Translations under genes and position numbers: made by a program
DNA from: Nageia nagi
Taxonomy: Eukaryota; Pinophyta
Length of the DNA stretch: 64,000 nt
Assembly (NCBI GenBank): GCA_050084985.1
Contig: JBITNC010000001.1
Location: 124,310,001-124,374,000 of the forward strand
Direction of reading: 5' to 3'
The notes under the pieces: generated by a model
What the model was told of the DNA's origin: nothing
The model's input: the letters and a program-made list of their open reading frames with translations, nothing else
Databases searched by the model: none
In this document: positions 1 to 10,760 of the stretch, piece after piece
How positions within the stretch are numbered: the stretch's first letter is position 1
Layout of the letters: the number at the start of each line of letters is the position of its first letter

Positions 1-1194
1 TAAATGTTCATATATGTTATAAGATCCAATCTAAAAGCATTCTCACTTACTTGATCCATAATATCAAATGGCCAATACCTTATAGGTTTCAACTTCTTGG
101 TTGGTCCTTGCAACCTCTCCTTACTAAGATGCAACCAAACATGGTCTCCCACATGAAATTTATGGTCAACTCTATATTTGTCATGTCTCATCTTGTACTT
201 GGCTTGGCTTGTCTCAAGTTGCTCTTGAACTTTCAAATGAATTTGCCTAATCCATTCAACAAATTTTTCAGCTTGCTTTTCCTCTTTCTCAAGTGAATCT
301 TCTTCATCCTTTTGCTTTCCAAACACACAATTAAAAGGTGAAGGTGGTAAATAACCCAAACAAGTCTCAAAAGGACTCTTATTAATAGAGGAATGAATTA
401 CCCTATTGTATGCATGTTGAATATATTCAATATGTTCATCCAAAGATGTAGGATATTTTCTATAATAACCCCTCAAGATATGAACCACTATCCTATTTGC
501 CACTTTAGTTTTTCCATTTTTTTGAGGATGAAAGGTAGTACTCTTGTTCAACCTTGTATCCATCTTTTCCCAAAAACATATCCAAAACTTGACCAAAAAT
601 ATACTTTCTCTATTTGAAAAAATAGAATTAGGAAATCCAAATATGAGAAAAGAATAAATTTGTAGCATCTTATCTTGTTATATCCTTCTTACATGGAATC
701 AAAATACACATCTTGCTAAATCTATCCATAACAACAAATAAATAGTCATAGGCAATCCTCCCACAAAATCCATTAAGATACATTACCATGGACATGAAGG
801 TATTGAAAGTGGATGATACAACCCTAATTTTCTATTACTTGGCTTCTTGGTGCAACACAAAGAACACCCTCTTATGTACTTGGAAATTTCATCTTACATC
901 TTTGGCCAATATACATACCATTGCAAATTATACAATGTCTTTCCAACCCCAAAATTTTCTACAATTTTTGAAGTATGTGCTTCTCTAATTAGTCCAATCC
1001 TTTCACCTATGGGTACAAATAATACATTAAAATGATAAATAAGTCCATTTTGTAATTGAAATTCATCCAAATTCTCATAGTTAGACCTAGATAAATGCAA
1101 CTACTCATAAGCATCTCCAAAGTTTGGATCCAACACATATGGCTCTAAAAATGACTCAAATAGAAAAGGAAGAAATTTCATCACTGAGAGGGAA
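1..1194 (-). pseudogene. Gypsy-1 pol, integrase part (broken, cut by window edge)
   Basis: Read leftward from 1194, this is the integrase of Gypsy-1. The zinc-binding module lies at about 830-1100 and includes LIREAHTSK, then HFGV-like ENFGVGKTL, then a YWPKM end followed by a C-x2-C-like pair (CSLCC). The catalytic core follows at about 330-830, with a MDFVGGLP motif and a FHPQKNGKTKVANR stretch. The C-terminal part continues to position 1. In a working element this enzyme inserts the cDNA into the genome. In-frame stops and a damaged core show that it is not functional. Copia-1 separates it from its RNase H. The product after the core, such as a chromodomain, would lie outside the window. 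Confidence 0.8.
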
Positions 1195-1199
1195 CTCAT
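1195..1199. repeat. Left target-site duplication of Copia-1 (CTCAT)
   Basis: CTCAT lies directly before the 5' LTR and is repeated at 6373-6377 directly after the 3' LTR. A 5-bp duplication is usual for copia integrase. It fixes the outer limits of Copia-1 exactly and shows that the insertion has not recombined with another copy. Confidence 0.95.
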
Positions 1200-1777
1200 T
1201 GTTAGAAAATGGAGACTACAACCAGCTAGACAACAGAGAGCAGTTTCTTTCTGGTTTAACACTAAATTTCAGTTGCTAAGAAGCCATGACACCTATTTAT
1301 CAGTTACAGAAGGGTTGGGGGTTACCTAACGACCTTCCAGATCTAACTTGGGTTTAAGTTGGGTTGGTTTGTACCTACAAATAAGAGGCTTGAGTTGAGG
1401 CATGTAAGAAGTAGTTTTGACAGCAATTGTGAAGTAGATTGTGATTGTAGTTTGATGTCTTATGTAGATAGTATGTGAGAGAGATTGTAGTGAGGCTTTG
1501 TTGTAACTCCAAAGTGAAGTTTGTAGCAAGATTATGCTGCTGGTTTTTTGCTTGGAGGACTTGAAGAATGATATGCAAAAGGGTTGAAAGCTTCTTCGTG
1601 GATGTAGCCTACACTGGGTGAACCATGTTATCTCTTGTGTCTCTCTTGTGTCTCTCTTATGTGATTGATGTTCATGGTTGTTTGATTTCAGTAGTATGCT
1701 TAAATGTTGTTTCTTTTTGCCAAGGACCAGAAGAATTGTGAATTCTCTTGCTTATATAAACTTATTAAATCCTAACA
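1200..1777 (+). repeat. Copia-1 5' LTR
   Basis: This 578-bp repeat begins TGTTAG and ends CTAACA. It matches 5796-6372 with scattered, mostly transition differences. It would drive transcription of the element. The TATA-like box that reads TATAAATA in the 3' LTR reads TACAAATA here (1376-1383), so this promoter is probably weakened. A motif close to GTAGCC..ACTGGGTGAACC lies at 1605-1624. Confidence 0.95.
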
Positions 1778-1779
1778 AG

Positions 1780-1793
1780 TGGTATCAAAGCTT
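1780..1793 (+). promoter_or_regulatory. Copia-1 primer binding site
   Basis: TGGTATCAAAGCTT begins two bases after the LTR end. It closely resembles the complement of the 3' end of initiator methionine tRNA (TGGTATCAGAGC), the usual primer of plant copia elements, with one G-to-A difference. Confidence 0.85.
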
Positions 1794-1855
1794 GTTGTTG
1801 TGTTGGGATTTTGTTGGTGAATCTTGTGTGTAGATTGGAAACCAAGAAGAGCACT

Positions 1856-4800
1856 ATGGCAGAATAAGGGAGGCTGAAGGTGGAAAGATTTAATGGGCAA
1901 GGTTTTCAGTTTTGGAAAATGTAAATGGAAGACTACCTCTACCAAAAGGATCTCTATCAACCTCTAGAAGATAAGAGTAAGAAACCCACTTCTATGAGTG
2001 ATGAAGAATGGAACTTGTTGGATAGAAAGGCTTTGGGAGCTGTAAGAATTTGTTTAAGTTCTAGTGTAGCTTTCAATATTTCCAATGAAACAACCACTAA
2101 AGGTGTAATGGATAAACTTGCTAACATGTATGAAAAACCATCCACCTCAAACAAAGTATACTTAATGAAGAAATTGTTTAACATGAAGATGAATGAAGGT
2201 AGTTCAGTTCAAGACCATGTTAATGAATTTAACACAGTCACAAATCAATTAACTTCAGTAAAAATAGAATTTGAAGATGAAGTAAGAGCTTTGTTAATTC
2301 TATGTTCACTTTCGGATAGTTGGAATAGCTTTGTTATGGCTGTTAGTAATTCTTCTTCTAATGCAAAATTGATCTTTGATGAAGTTGTTGGAACAATTCT
2401 AAGTGAGGACATGAGGAGAAAGTCCACGGGAGAATGCTCCAATGTTGCTCTCATAGTAGAGGCAAGAGGAAGATCAAAGGAAAGAAGGAGAAGCAAGTCA
2501 AGAAGCAAATCGCAAGGAAGGTCAAAATCAAAAGGTAAAACTAAATTGGAATGTTGGCATTGTGGTAAAAAGGGTCACATTAAAAGGAATTGTTTGAATA
2601 GAAAAGGAAAAGAAAGTGAAAGTAGTAATTATAATAATGAAAGCACAAGTAACCAAGAGGCAAATATTGTTGGTGAATTAATTCAAGATGCTTTAATCAT
2701 GTCTAATGAAAAGAATGATGATTATTGGGTTCTTGATTCAGGTGCTTCATATCATGCTACTCCACATAAGAACTATATTTCAAATTACACACATGGTGAC
2801 TTTGGTCAAGTATTATTAGGTAATGAACACCCATGCAAGATTGTTGGTATTGGCAATATAACAATGAAATTACCTAATGGAACACAATGGACTCTTAATG
2901 AAGCTAGACACATTCCAGATCTTAAAAGAAATCTTATATCAACAAGTAAATTGGATAAGGAGGGTTATGTGATGACATTCGGGGATGCTAGTTGGAAAGT
3001 AACTAAAGGTTCAATGGTATTTGCAAAGGGAAATTTGGTGGGGTCTCTTTATTTGCTCACAAATGTCTTTGATTATTCATTGAATCTTGTTTCAATAGGC
3101 AATGATACATCACTATGGCATAATAGACTTGGACATATGAGTGAGAAAGGTATGAAAATGTTACACTCTAATGGTTCACTCCCTAATCTTAAAGAAGTTG
3201 ATTTAGGATTTTGTGAAGATTGTGTGTATGGAAAACAAAAAAGGGTTAATTTTCTTAAAGTTGGCAATGAAAAGAAGAGTCACAAATTAGAGCTTGTTCA
3301 TACGGATGTGTGGGGTCCTACACAGGTTTGCTCACTTGGGGGCTCATCTTATTTTGTCACTTTTATTAATGATTGTACCAAGAAGACATGGGTATACTGT
3401 ATTAAAAAGAAATCTGATGTGTTTGAAACATTTAAGAGGTGGAAGGCATTGGTTGAGAATGAAACTAATTCTAAGTTGAAATATCTTAAGTCTAATAATG
3501 GTGGGGAATTTTGCAATAATGAGTTTGATTCATTTTGTTCACACAATGGCATTAGAAGGATTAAGGTGGTTCCTAGAACTCCATAGGAAAATGGGGTTGC
3601 AGAAAGAATGAATAGGACTATCTTAGAAAGGGCTAGAAGTATGAGGATACATGTTGGGTTTCCTTTGAATCTTTGGGCTAATGCTATTGACACTATTGTT
3701 TACTTGATTAACAGGGGTCCATCTATGGCTTTAGATGGAGGCATTCCAGAGGAGATGTGGACAAGTAAAAAGGTGAATTACTCATTCTTGACAGTCTTTG
3801 GTTGTGAGGCTTTTGCACATGTTGATAAAGAGGATAGAAAGAAACTTGATGCAAAATCACAAAAATGCTCTCTTGTTGGATATGGTGTTAATGATTTGGG
3901 ATATAGGTTATGGGATGTTGATAACCATAAAATCATTAGAAGTAGAGATGTTGTATTCAATGAGAAAAGCATGTATAAAGATAGATTGCAAAAGGTTGAG
4001 GAACCTAAGTTTGTATCTCTAGAAGATGTTGATCAATATAAGGATCCTATTAATAATAATGATCAAGCACCTCCACCACAAACACCTCAAACTTTGTCAC
4101 TAAGAAGATCCTCAAGGATTAGTAAACCTCCTGAATGATACTCTCCTACTCTTTATCATATTCTTTATACTGATGGTGGTGAACCTAAATGTTTTGATGA
4201 AGCTATGCATGGTGATACATAGATTAAGTGGGAGCATGCTATGAAGGAGGAGATGGACTCCTTACTCAAGAATCAGACTTGGAGTTTGGTTGAGCTTCCA
4301 GAGGGTAAGAAGGCACTTACTAACAAATGGGTGTATAGGATAAAGGAGGAGGTAGATGGGTGACAAAGGTACAAGGCAAGACTTGTGGTAAAAGGTTTTG
4401 AACAAAAAAAAGGTATAGATTATGATGAGATCTTTTCTCCAGTTGTTAAAATGACCTCGATTAGAGCAATATTGAGTCTTGTTGCTACTGAAAACTTGTT
4501 TCTTGAACAATTGGATGTAAAGATAGCTTTCCTTCATGGGGATTTGGAGGAGGATATTTATATGCATCAACCTGAAGGTTTTGAGGTCAAAGGTAAAGAA
4601 GGGTATGTATGTAAATTGGAAAAGAGCTTATACGGTTTGAAGCAAGCACCTAGGTAATGGTATCATAAGTTTGACACTTTCATGATAATAAATAAATTTG
4701 TAAGATGTCAATCTGATCATTGTGTGTATGTAAAGAAGACAACAAATGGCAACTATGTAATCTTGCTTTTATATGTGGATGATATGTTGGTAGCAGGATC

Positions 4801-5735
4801 TAGTATGCAAGATATTGTTGATCTTAAGGAAAAGTTGGCTAATACTTTTGAAATGAAGGATTTGGGTGAAGCTAAACAAATACTTGGAATGAAAATAACA
4901 AGAGATAAACCAAACCACTTGCTTAGACTAAGTCAAGAAGATTATATTGATAAGGTTCTTAAAAGGTTCAATATGAAAGATGCAAAATCTGTAACTACAC
5001 CATTGGCAAAGCATTTTAAACTCACCAAACATTTATGTCCTAAGACAGATAAGGAAAAGGAGTACATGACTAAGGTTCCTTATGCTTCAACGGTTGGAAG
5101 TTTAATGTATGCAATGGTGTGTACTAGACCAGATATAGCACAAGCAGTGGGAGTGGTTAGTAGATTCATGAACAATCCGAGAAAAGGGCATTGGGAAGCA
5201 GTTAAATGGATCCTTAGGTATTTAAAGGGTACTTCTCATTACTCTTTATGTTTTGGTGGATCTAACTCTTGTTTGCAAGGTTATGTTGACTCTGACATGG
5301 CAGGTGATATAGATGGTGGGAGAAGCACTACAGGATATGTGTTTACCATTGGAGGTACAACGGTTAGTTGGATTTCAAAGCTTCAACAGGTTGTGGCTCT
5401 CTCCACTACTGAGGTAGAGTATGTTGCGATCACGGAGGCGAGTAAAGAATTGATTTGGTTGAAGAGATTGATGAAGGAACTAGGAAAGATGCAGGAGGAT
5501 GCGAAGCTATGGAACGATAGCCAGAGTGCTATTCATCTTGCAAAGAACTCAGCCTACCATTTGAGAACCAAGCATATCAAATTGAGGTACCACTTCATCA
5601 GGACAACGTTGGAGGATGGTTTCAGTCAGTTTGGGGAAGATTCACACGTCTCAAAATCCTACGAACATGTTCACTAAAGTTGTTACAAAAGAGAAGTTGG
5701 GCTCTTGCTCAACTTGGATTGGTCTTAAGAAGTAA
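1856..5735 (+). pseudogene. Copia-1 gag-pol polyprotein (broken)
   Basis: The frame most likely starts at the ATG at 1856, not at the later ATG at 1925, because the upstream residues (GRLKVERFNGQ) are typical copia gag N-terminus. In order it holds gag with an Arg/Ser-rich stretch, a zinc knuckle CWHCGKKGHIKRNC (2552-2593), a protease with DSGASYHAT (about 2735), integrase with HTDVWGP (about 3298) and the NGVAER segment, RT with YVDD (4772-4783), and RNase H (about 5280-5560). Seven in-frame stops lie at 1865, 1922, 3584, 4136, 4220, 4361 and 4655. A frameshift near 5620 moves the tail to another frame, which ends at 5735. The second catalytic Asp of integrase is replaced: the motif reads SNNGGE near 3490 instead of SDNGGE. 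The protein cannot be made whole. Confidence 0.9.
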
Positions 5736-5783
5736 AGGCCAAGATGAGAAGCTTTTGACCCTTGTTACAGAGGAAGCAGTCTC

Positions 5784-5795
5784 CAAGTGGGAGAT
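5784..5795 (+). other. Copia-1 polypurine tract
   Basis: CAAGTGGGAGAT lies directly before the 3' LTR start at 5796. A purine-rich stretch in this place primes plus-strand DNA synthesis in LTR retrotransposons. Confidence 0.8.
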
Positions 5796-6372
5796 TGTTA
5801 GAAAATGGAGACTATAATCGGCTAGAAAATAGAGAGCAATTTCTTTCTAGTTTAACACCAAATTTCAGTTGCCAAGAAGCCATGACACCTATTTATCAGT
5901 TACAAAAGGATTGGGGGTTACCTAACGACCTTCCAGATCTAACTTGGGTTTAAGTTGGGTTGGTTTGTACCTATAAATAAGAGGCTTGAGTTGAGGCATG
6001 TAAGAAGTAGTTTTGATAGCAATTGTGAAGTAGATTGTGATTGTAGTTTGATGTCTTATGTAGATAGTATGTGAGAGAGATTGTAGTGAGGCTTTGTTGT
6101 AACTCCAAAGTGAAGGTTATAGCAAGATTATGCTGCTGGTTTATTGCTTGGAGGACTTGAAGAATGATATGCAAAAGGGTTGAAAGCTTCTCTATGGATG
6201 TAGCCTGCACTGGGTGAACCACGTTATCTCTTGTGTCTCTCTTGTGTTCTCTTGTGTGATTGATGTTCATGGTTATTTGATTTCAGTAGTATGCTTAAAT
6301 GTTATTTCTTTTTTCCAAGGACAAGAAGAATTGTGAATTCTCTTGCTTATATAAACTTATTAAATCCTAACA
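5796..6372 (+). repeat. Copia-1 3' LTR
   Basis: This 577-bp repeat begins TGTTAG and ends CTAACA and matches 1200-1777. It keeps a TATAAATA box at 5972-5979 that the 5' copy has lost. Its GTAGCC..ACTGGGTGAACC motif lies near 6200-6220. It is followed by the target duplication CTCAT. Confidence 0.95.
5972..5979 (+). promoter_or_regulatory. TATA-like box in Copia-1 3' LTR
   Basis: TATAAATA lies about 177 bp into the LTR, a plausible place for the element promoter. The equivalent bases in the 5' LTR (1376-1383) read TACAAATA. Confidence 0.5.
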
Positions 6373-6377
6373 CTCAT
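6373..6377. repeat. Right target-site duplication of Copia-1 (CTCAT)
   Basis: This is an exact copy of 1195-1199, directly after the terminal CTAACA of the 3' LTR. Gypsy-1 homology resumes here. Confidence 0.95.
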
Positions 6378-7740
6378 TGAACCCTATTTATATCCTACTA
6401 ACAACCCACAATTAGTACTACATGCTTTTAACAATATAGACACTATAGTTACAGGTCACCTAGAAACCATCTCAACAACCTTATTATGTGTTCCTTTCTT
6501 ATACTTGATCACTATATGAAATTGTTGTACAAAAGTCATCTATCTATAGTGTCTAGTTTGTTGCAATTTTGATTGAGTTTGTAAATACTTTAATGGTTGA
6601 TGATCAGTATGAATGATTTTTTCTTTCCCTATTAAGTAATATTTTTACTTTATAATAGCTTGAACTAATGCATACATTTTCTTATCATAAGTAGGATAAT
6701 TCAAAATAGTGCCACTAAAATTTTTAGAATGATAGCAAATTGGTTTACCTTCTTATAACAAAATAGCTCACATGCAATAGTCACTTGCATCAGTCTCCAC
6801 TTCAAATGGCTTTTGCAAATTAGGAAGTTCTAGCATAGGTGCACTAATAATATTTTGCTTCTAAGTATGAAAAGATGTTTGTTGTTGCAACCCCCATTGG
6901 AAAACTTGCCTCTTTCCAATTACATCAAGTAAAGGTAAAGTAATATGAGAAAAATCAATAATAAACTTTATTAAATATTGGATAGCACCTAAGAAACTCC
7001 ATACTTTAGTTACATTGGATGGCCTTGGCTGATCTACTATATCATTTACTTTACTAAGATCTATCTTAAGTTTTACATTACTAATAACATGGCCCAAATA
7101 CACCAAATACTCTTTACCAAACTCACATTTTGAATGTTCCATTAACGACTTCTCCTTATGCAAAGTTTTCAACACTTTTCTAAGATGTACAACATGTTAT
7201 CCCTAAGTAGAACTATAAGTAGGAATATCATCCAAGTATACAACAACAAAAGAATCAATAAATGGACAAAGTACATCATTCATTACCCTCATAAAAGTGG
7301 TTTGTGCATTGCACAAACCAAAAGAAAAAATAATTTACTCAAATAGACCTTGTCTTGTCTTGAAAGTAGTTTTCCAAATGTCCTCCTCCTTGATTGGAAC
7401 TTGGTGATATCCACTCCTTAAGTCTAATTTTGTGAAGATTATTTCCCCTTGAAACTAATCCAAAAGATCATCTATCTGAGGTAAAGGATAGTGATTTTTG
7501 ATGGTGATTTTGTTTAGTGATCTATAGTCAATGCACATTCTCCAAGTTTGATCCTTTTTAGGAACAAAAATAATAGGTGATCCACATGGAGATGTACTTG
7601 GTTTGATCACACCTTGATCAACCAAGTCTTGAATCTACCTCTTTATCACCTCTTACTCCAAAACTAATTTTCGATACAAAGTTATGTTGGGTAATGAAGC
7701 ATTAGGTAAAAATTGAATATCATATTATATATCTCACATA
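6378..7740 (-). pseudogene. Gypsy-1 pol, reverse transcriptase and RNase H (broken)
   Basis: Read leftward, RT starts near 7740 with the segment [17 protein letters not shown], then [24 protein letters not shown], and the active-site YLDD at about 7227-7238. The RT thumb and connection follow (KCEFGKEYLVYLGHVIS, about 7060-7150). RNase H is at about 6400-6830 and includes ETDASDY and IHTDHQPLKYLQTQSK. These are Ty3/gypsy hallmarks. The catalytic motifs survive, but several in-frame stops, mostly TAA or TAG, break the frame. The RNase H C-terminus reaches the Copia-1 insertion at 6378 and continues as integrase at 1194. Confidence 0.88.
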
Positions 7741-7859
7741 GGAGGTAATACCTATGGCTCTACAAATAAGTTAGTAAACTCTTGGATAAAATTTTGCATT
7801 TGTTCCTCTCTATTGCATGTCACTAATGGCCTATAGTTAGTATTGCACATTTTTGATAG

Positions 7860-8370
7860 TGTGAGATTCACCTTACCCATGGCTCCTACTTTCACCATGA
7901 TTAGAACAAATGTTTTAGAAGCATTCACAAGATGTTTCACCTAATTGGAAACTACCAAATGTATCTTTCTTCTTCTTTTATGTGCACTAGCTAGAAACAG
8001 TTTTCCATCTTTCACCAATCGTAATTTGTTCAATCATTTGTAATAGATATCATTTCTATCCCACATATAAAGGTTACCAAAAATAACACCACAAATGTCT
8101 AAAGGAACAACATCAACCATAATTTTATCAATATAATTTGTACAAATAGCAAATTTCAACTTACATTGGTTAGTGACCTATAAACTAGAATTATGATGCA
8201 CCCAATCCAAATGATATGGATTTGAATGGTTGAAAGTTTCCAATCTTAAATGACTCATCGTAGTATTTGGAATCAAATTTGATTGAGAACTTGGATCAAC
8301 AATGCAATCTACTTTAGTTTTCTTGATTTCAATTTTTAGGTGGAATAATTGAATCCTTTATTCTTCAATG
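7860..8370 (-). pseudogene. Gypsy-1 aspartic protease region (broken)
   Basis: The segment between gag and RT on the minus strand reads IKKTKVDCIVDPSSQSNLI. This fits a retropepsin core where D-x-S/G-S opens the active site. FAICTNYIDKIMVDVVPLD and a GNLYMWDR segment follow, as in gypsy proteases. The mature enzyme would cut the polyprotein. The frame holds stops near 8165 and 8040. The same segment, equally broken, is seen in Gypsy-2 at about 17080-17395. Confidence 0.65.
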
Positions 8371-8419
8371 TCTTGAGGTTCTTCAACCTTTTGAATGCTT
8401 GAACAATTTATTTTCTCAT

Positions 8420-9350
8420 CAACATCTAAACTTCCCTTAATAGCATCAAATCTAATAACCATAGCATTAGTTTTCTCTTTGTTCTTATGCCTATATGGAC
8501 ATAATTTTGGATGCAATTTTTAACATTTATCATCAACATGACCATCTTTATCATAGTAACTAAAATGTATACAATCACCTTTTTTATTTGAAATATTAGT
8601 GGTATTAATTTCTTCCTTAACTTTGCCTTTATCTTGATATTTGCCTTTCTCTTTTCCTCCCCTTGAATTAGAAGCCTTCTTGGATTCATCATATTATCTA
8701 TTTACTTTACCATCCTCCTCTAATTATTGCACTTGCACACATAGTTGATAAATATTAGTAGGATTAAAAAACATGATAGTATTTTGTAAATGACTATGTA
8801 AACCTCCAATGTACTTCATTAAAGTTTGAGGATCATTTAGTCAAACCCTAAGCAAAGTAGCTTGTTTCCTAAATTATGTAGTGTATTCTTGAACATTTTT
8901 CCCTCTTTGTTGTCTAAATAATTTCCATTTCATTAATTATTTGTTATTATGTCCTAATGGATAGAATTGATCTCTTAACAACTCTTTAAATTCATTCCAA
9001 GAAGATATTTTCAATAAGTATCCATGATTAAGAGTTTCTACATGGCTTTCCCACCAAACTAAAGTATGTCCACTAATATTTAATCTAGTAAAAGATATTT
9101 TATCAATATCACTTATAACACCATGGATTGGGAAATAAACCTCTAATTATTTCAACCAATTATTTACCTTTTCTACATCAACCTATCCTCCAAAAGTAGG
9201 AATTTCCACTTTGGCCTCCACCTTGAATGGAACTTTATTTGTTGAAGATGATGAATTAGGTCACCCAACTACATCATGATATCTCTGATTGACATTGGCA
9301 TTTTTTATAGCATCCAAAAACTTAGTCGAACAAGCCAAATGATTCTCCAT
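8420..9350 (-). pseudogene. Gypsy-1 gag (broken)
   Basis: Read leftward from an ATG at 9350, chosen because the Gypsy-2 gag begins with the same MENH words. The capsid-type segment includes VEIPTFGG, NNWLK and LRDQFYPLG. It ends in a zinc-knuckle region near 8500-8580 read as YYDKDGHVDDKC followed by KLHPKLCP, a degraded C-x2-C-x4-H-x4-C. Gag packages the RNA in the virus-like particle. Several TAA or TAG codons interrupt it. The lysine-rich linker between capsid and knuckle (about 8620-8690) is still readable. Confidence 0.75.
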
Positions 9351-9567
9351 TTTTGAAAATCTTCTTTCAAAATCAATATACATAATGGTACAAAAGGTAT
9401 ATTATTTCTCATTTGAATTATCCATTTTTGTCACTTTACCCTTTTGACTAATCTCAAGATCCTCTAGAATCAACTATAATATTTGAGTTCTCCTCCCAAA
9501 TATAAAAAAGCACATCATTGGTAGCTTGAAATACCAAAAATTATAAACCCAAATTTTGCACATGCAA

Positions 9568-9579
9568 ATTTTGATACCA
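9568..9579 (-). promoter_or_regulatory. Gypsy-1 primer binding site
   Basis: On the minus strand TGGTATCAAAAT lies just inside the 5' LTR. It begins like the initiator methionine tRNA complement, and Gypsy-2 has TGGTATCAAAGC in the same place. Confidence 0.6.
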
Positions 9580-9586
9580 TGTGATT

Positions 9587-10299
9587 TGTAATCACCAAAT
9601 TCTTATAGCATACTTGGATCCTCACTTATAGATTTGAATAAAAATAAAGTCACCATTATAAGATCATACAAATTGCATATCAAATTTGAAAATTGTATAA
9701 TGTAAATCATAAATTAGTAATCTCAAACACACAACAATATCAACACAATGATTTACCCTAGTTCACCTTATATGGGCTAATCCAACATGGAATTAGATCC
9801 TTCTCTTTTCATTATCCATGGACATTATAATATTACATGTATAGAGAAATACTATTAAGAAAATGGTGATATAATCTCTTATAATTACTATAACCTCCTA
9901 CAGTAAGAAGAAAATAATCTCAGAACTTTGGAATGACTCTTGGTCTTCCTTCAAATCCTAAAATCCCAAATTACTAAACTCTCAAACTTCCCTTCAATCC
10001 CCCCAAAATAAGAGAGTATCATGCCTTTAAATAAGCCTAAAAATGCATAGAAATGTTGGCTACAAGCATTGAATTGTCTCATCTTCCCAACACATTGATG
10101 TCTCTTTGACTTCCCCTACTGACTCATAAAGGTTCATACTGTTAATAGCCTAAATCAAGAATTTACATGCCATTAGTAGTCTAAAATTGAGTGCCAAACA
10201 ACTCTAAATTGCAATCTTCAATCTGTCTCCAAGTACATATACCTCTAGAATGAGTATTTCTCCTATAAAAATAATCTTGACATGATCCAATTCAGATCA
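9587..10299 (-). repeat. Gypsy-1 5' LTR
   Basis: This is about 713 bp. On the minus strand it begins TGATCTGAATTGGATCAT and ends GATTACA. The beginning matches the two Gypsy-2 LTRs (TGATTCGAATTAGATCAT and TGATCCAAATTAGATCAT), and so does the TAAGAAT segment near the end. A TTCACC/GGTGAA motif lies at about 9751-9770. No second LTR of this copy is inside the window. Confidence 0.8.
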
Positions 10300-10760
10300 G
10301 TTAGTAAAAATATTATAATTATGATTCATTCTTATCAATATAAATACTTTTTATTATCAAAATATTGCTATCTATTTCTTTGTACTTAGATGGTGGACTG
10401 GAAGTATATTTTGCATTGTAAAATTCCTATTATATCTCTCCATTCCTAAACATTGGATTACTAGGGATATTTTGCATGTTTGATCTCATCTTTTGCATTA
10501 CAATCTAGATGTTGGGTTTTTGAGATAATTTTGAATTCTCAATTTGCTATTTTTCTCTTGGGTTGAGATGTTGGAAGACTAAAAGAATTGCATGTTTACA
10601 TATAGAATTTTGTTCTCCATATATGGACATTGGATTAAGAGGTATTTTTGTGTGTTTAAATTTTATCTTTATCCTTTACAGTAAGTTGTTGGAGTTCTAG
10701 TGCAATTCTAAGCCTACTTTGGCTAGTTTGAAGGATAGAATCTAAATGTCCCTCTCCTAG
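10300..10760. other. No recognised feature
   Basis: AT-rich sequence between the Gypsy-1 5' LTR and the LINE endonuclease fragment. I see no open frame or repeat structure. A LINE reverse transcriptase would be expected downstream of the endonuclease, but this segment does not resemble one. Confidence 0.5.

Larger units (their letters stand above)
1200..6372 (+). mobile_element. Copia-1: complete Ty1/copia LTR retrotransposon (Tnt1/Tork-like)
   Basis: The element has two LTRs of about 578 bp beginning TGTTAG and ending CTAACA, a 5-bp target duplication CTCAT on both sides, a primer binding site just inside the 5' LTR and a purine-rich tract just before the 3' LTR. Between them lies one gag-pol frame in the copia order gag, protease, integrase, RT, RNase H. 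The protein style (one CWHCGKKGHIKRNC knuckle, YVDDMLVAG, compact gag) resembles the Tnt1/Tork group; that lineage call is an inference. The element sits inside Gypsy-1 and is therefore younger. The two LTRs differ mostly by transitions. Confidence 0.95.
1..10299 (-). mobile_element. Gypsy-1: Ty3/gypsy LTR retrotransposon, cut by window edge, with Copia-1 nested inside
   Basis: Read on the minus strand, the order is 5' LTR (9587-10299), primer binding site (about 9568-9579), gag, protease, reverse transcriptase, RNase H, then integrase running to position 1. The order RT-RNase H-integrase is the Ty3/gypsy order. The 3' LTR must lie left of the window. The element is interrupted at 1195-6377 by Copia-1. 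The homology reads straight across that gap, from the RNase H end at 6378 to the integrase start near 1194. Many stops and some frameshifts show that it is dead. Its LTR start and proteins match those of Gypsy-2 (15118-21601), so the two belong to one family. Confidence 0.85.

Noticed and set aside
1925-3586. ATG at 1925 as true start of the Copia-1 protein
   Set aside because: Typical gag residues lie in the same frame upstream, back to the ATG at 1856, and are cut off by two stops.
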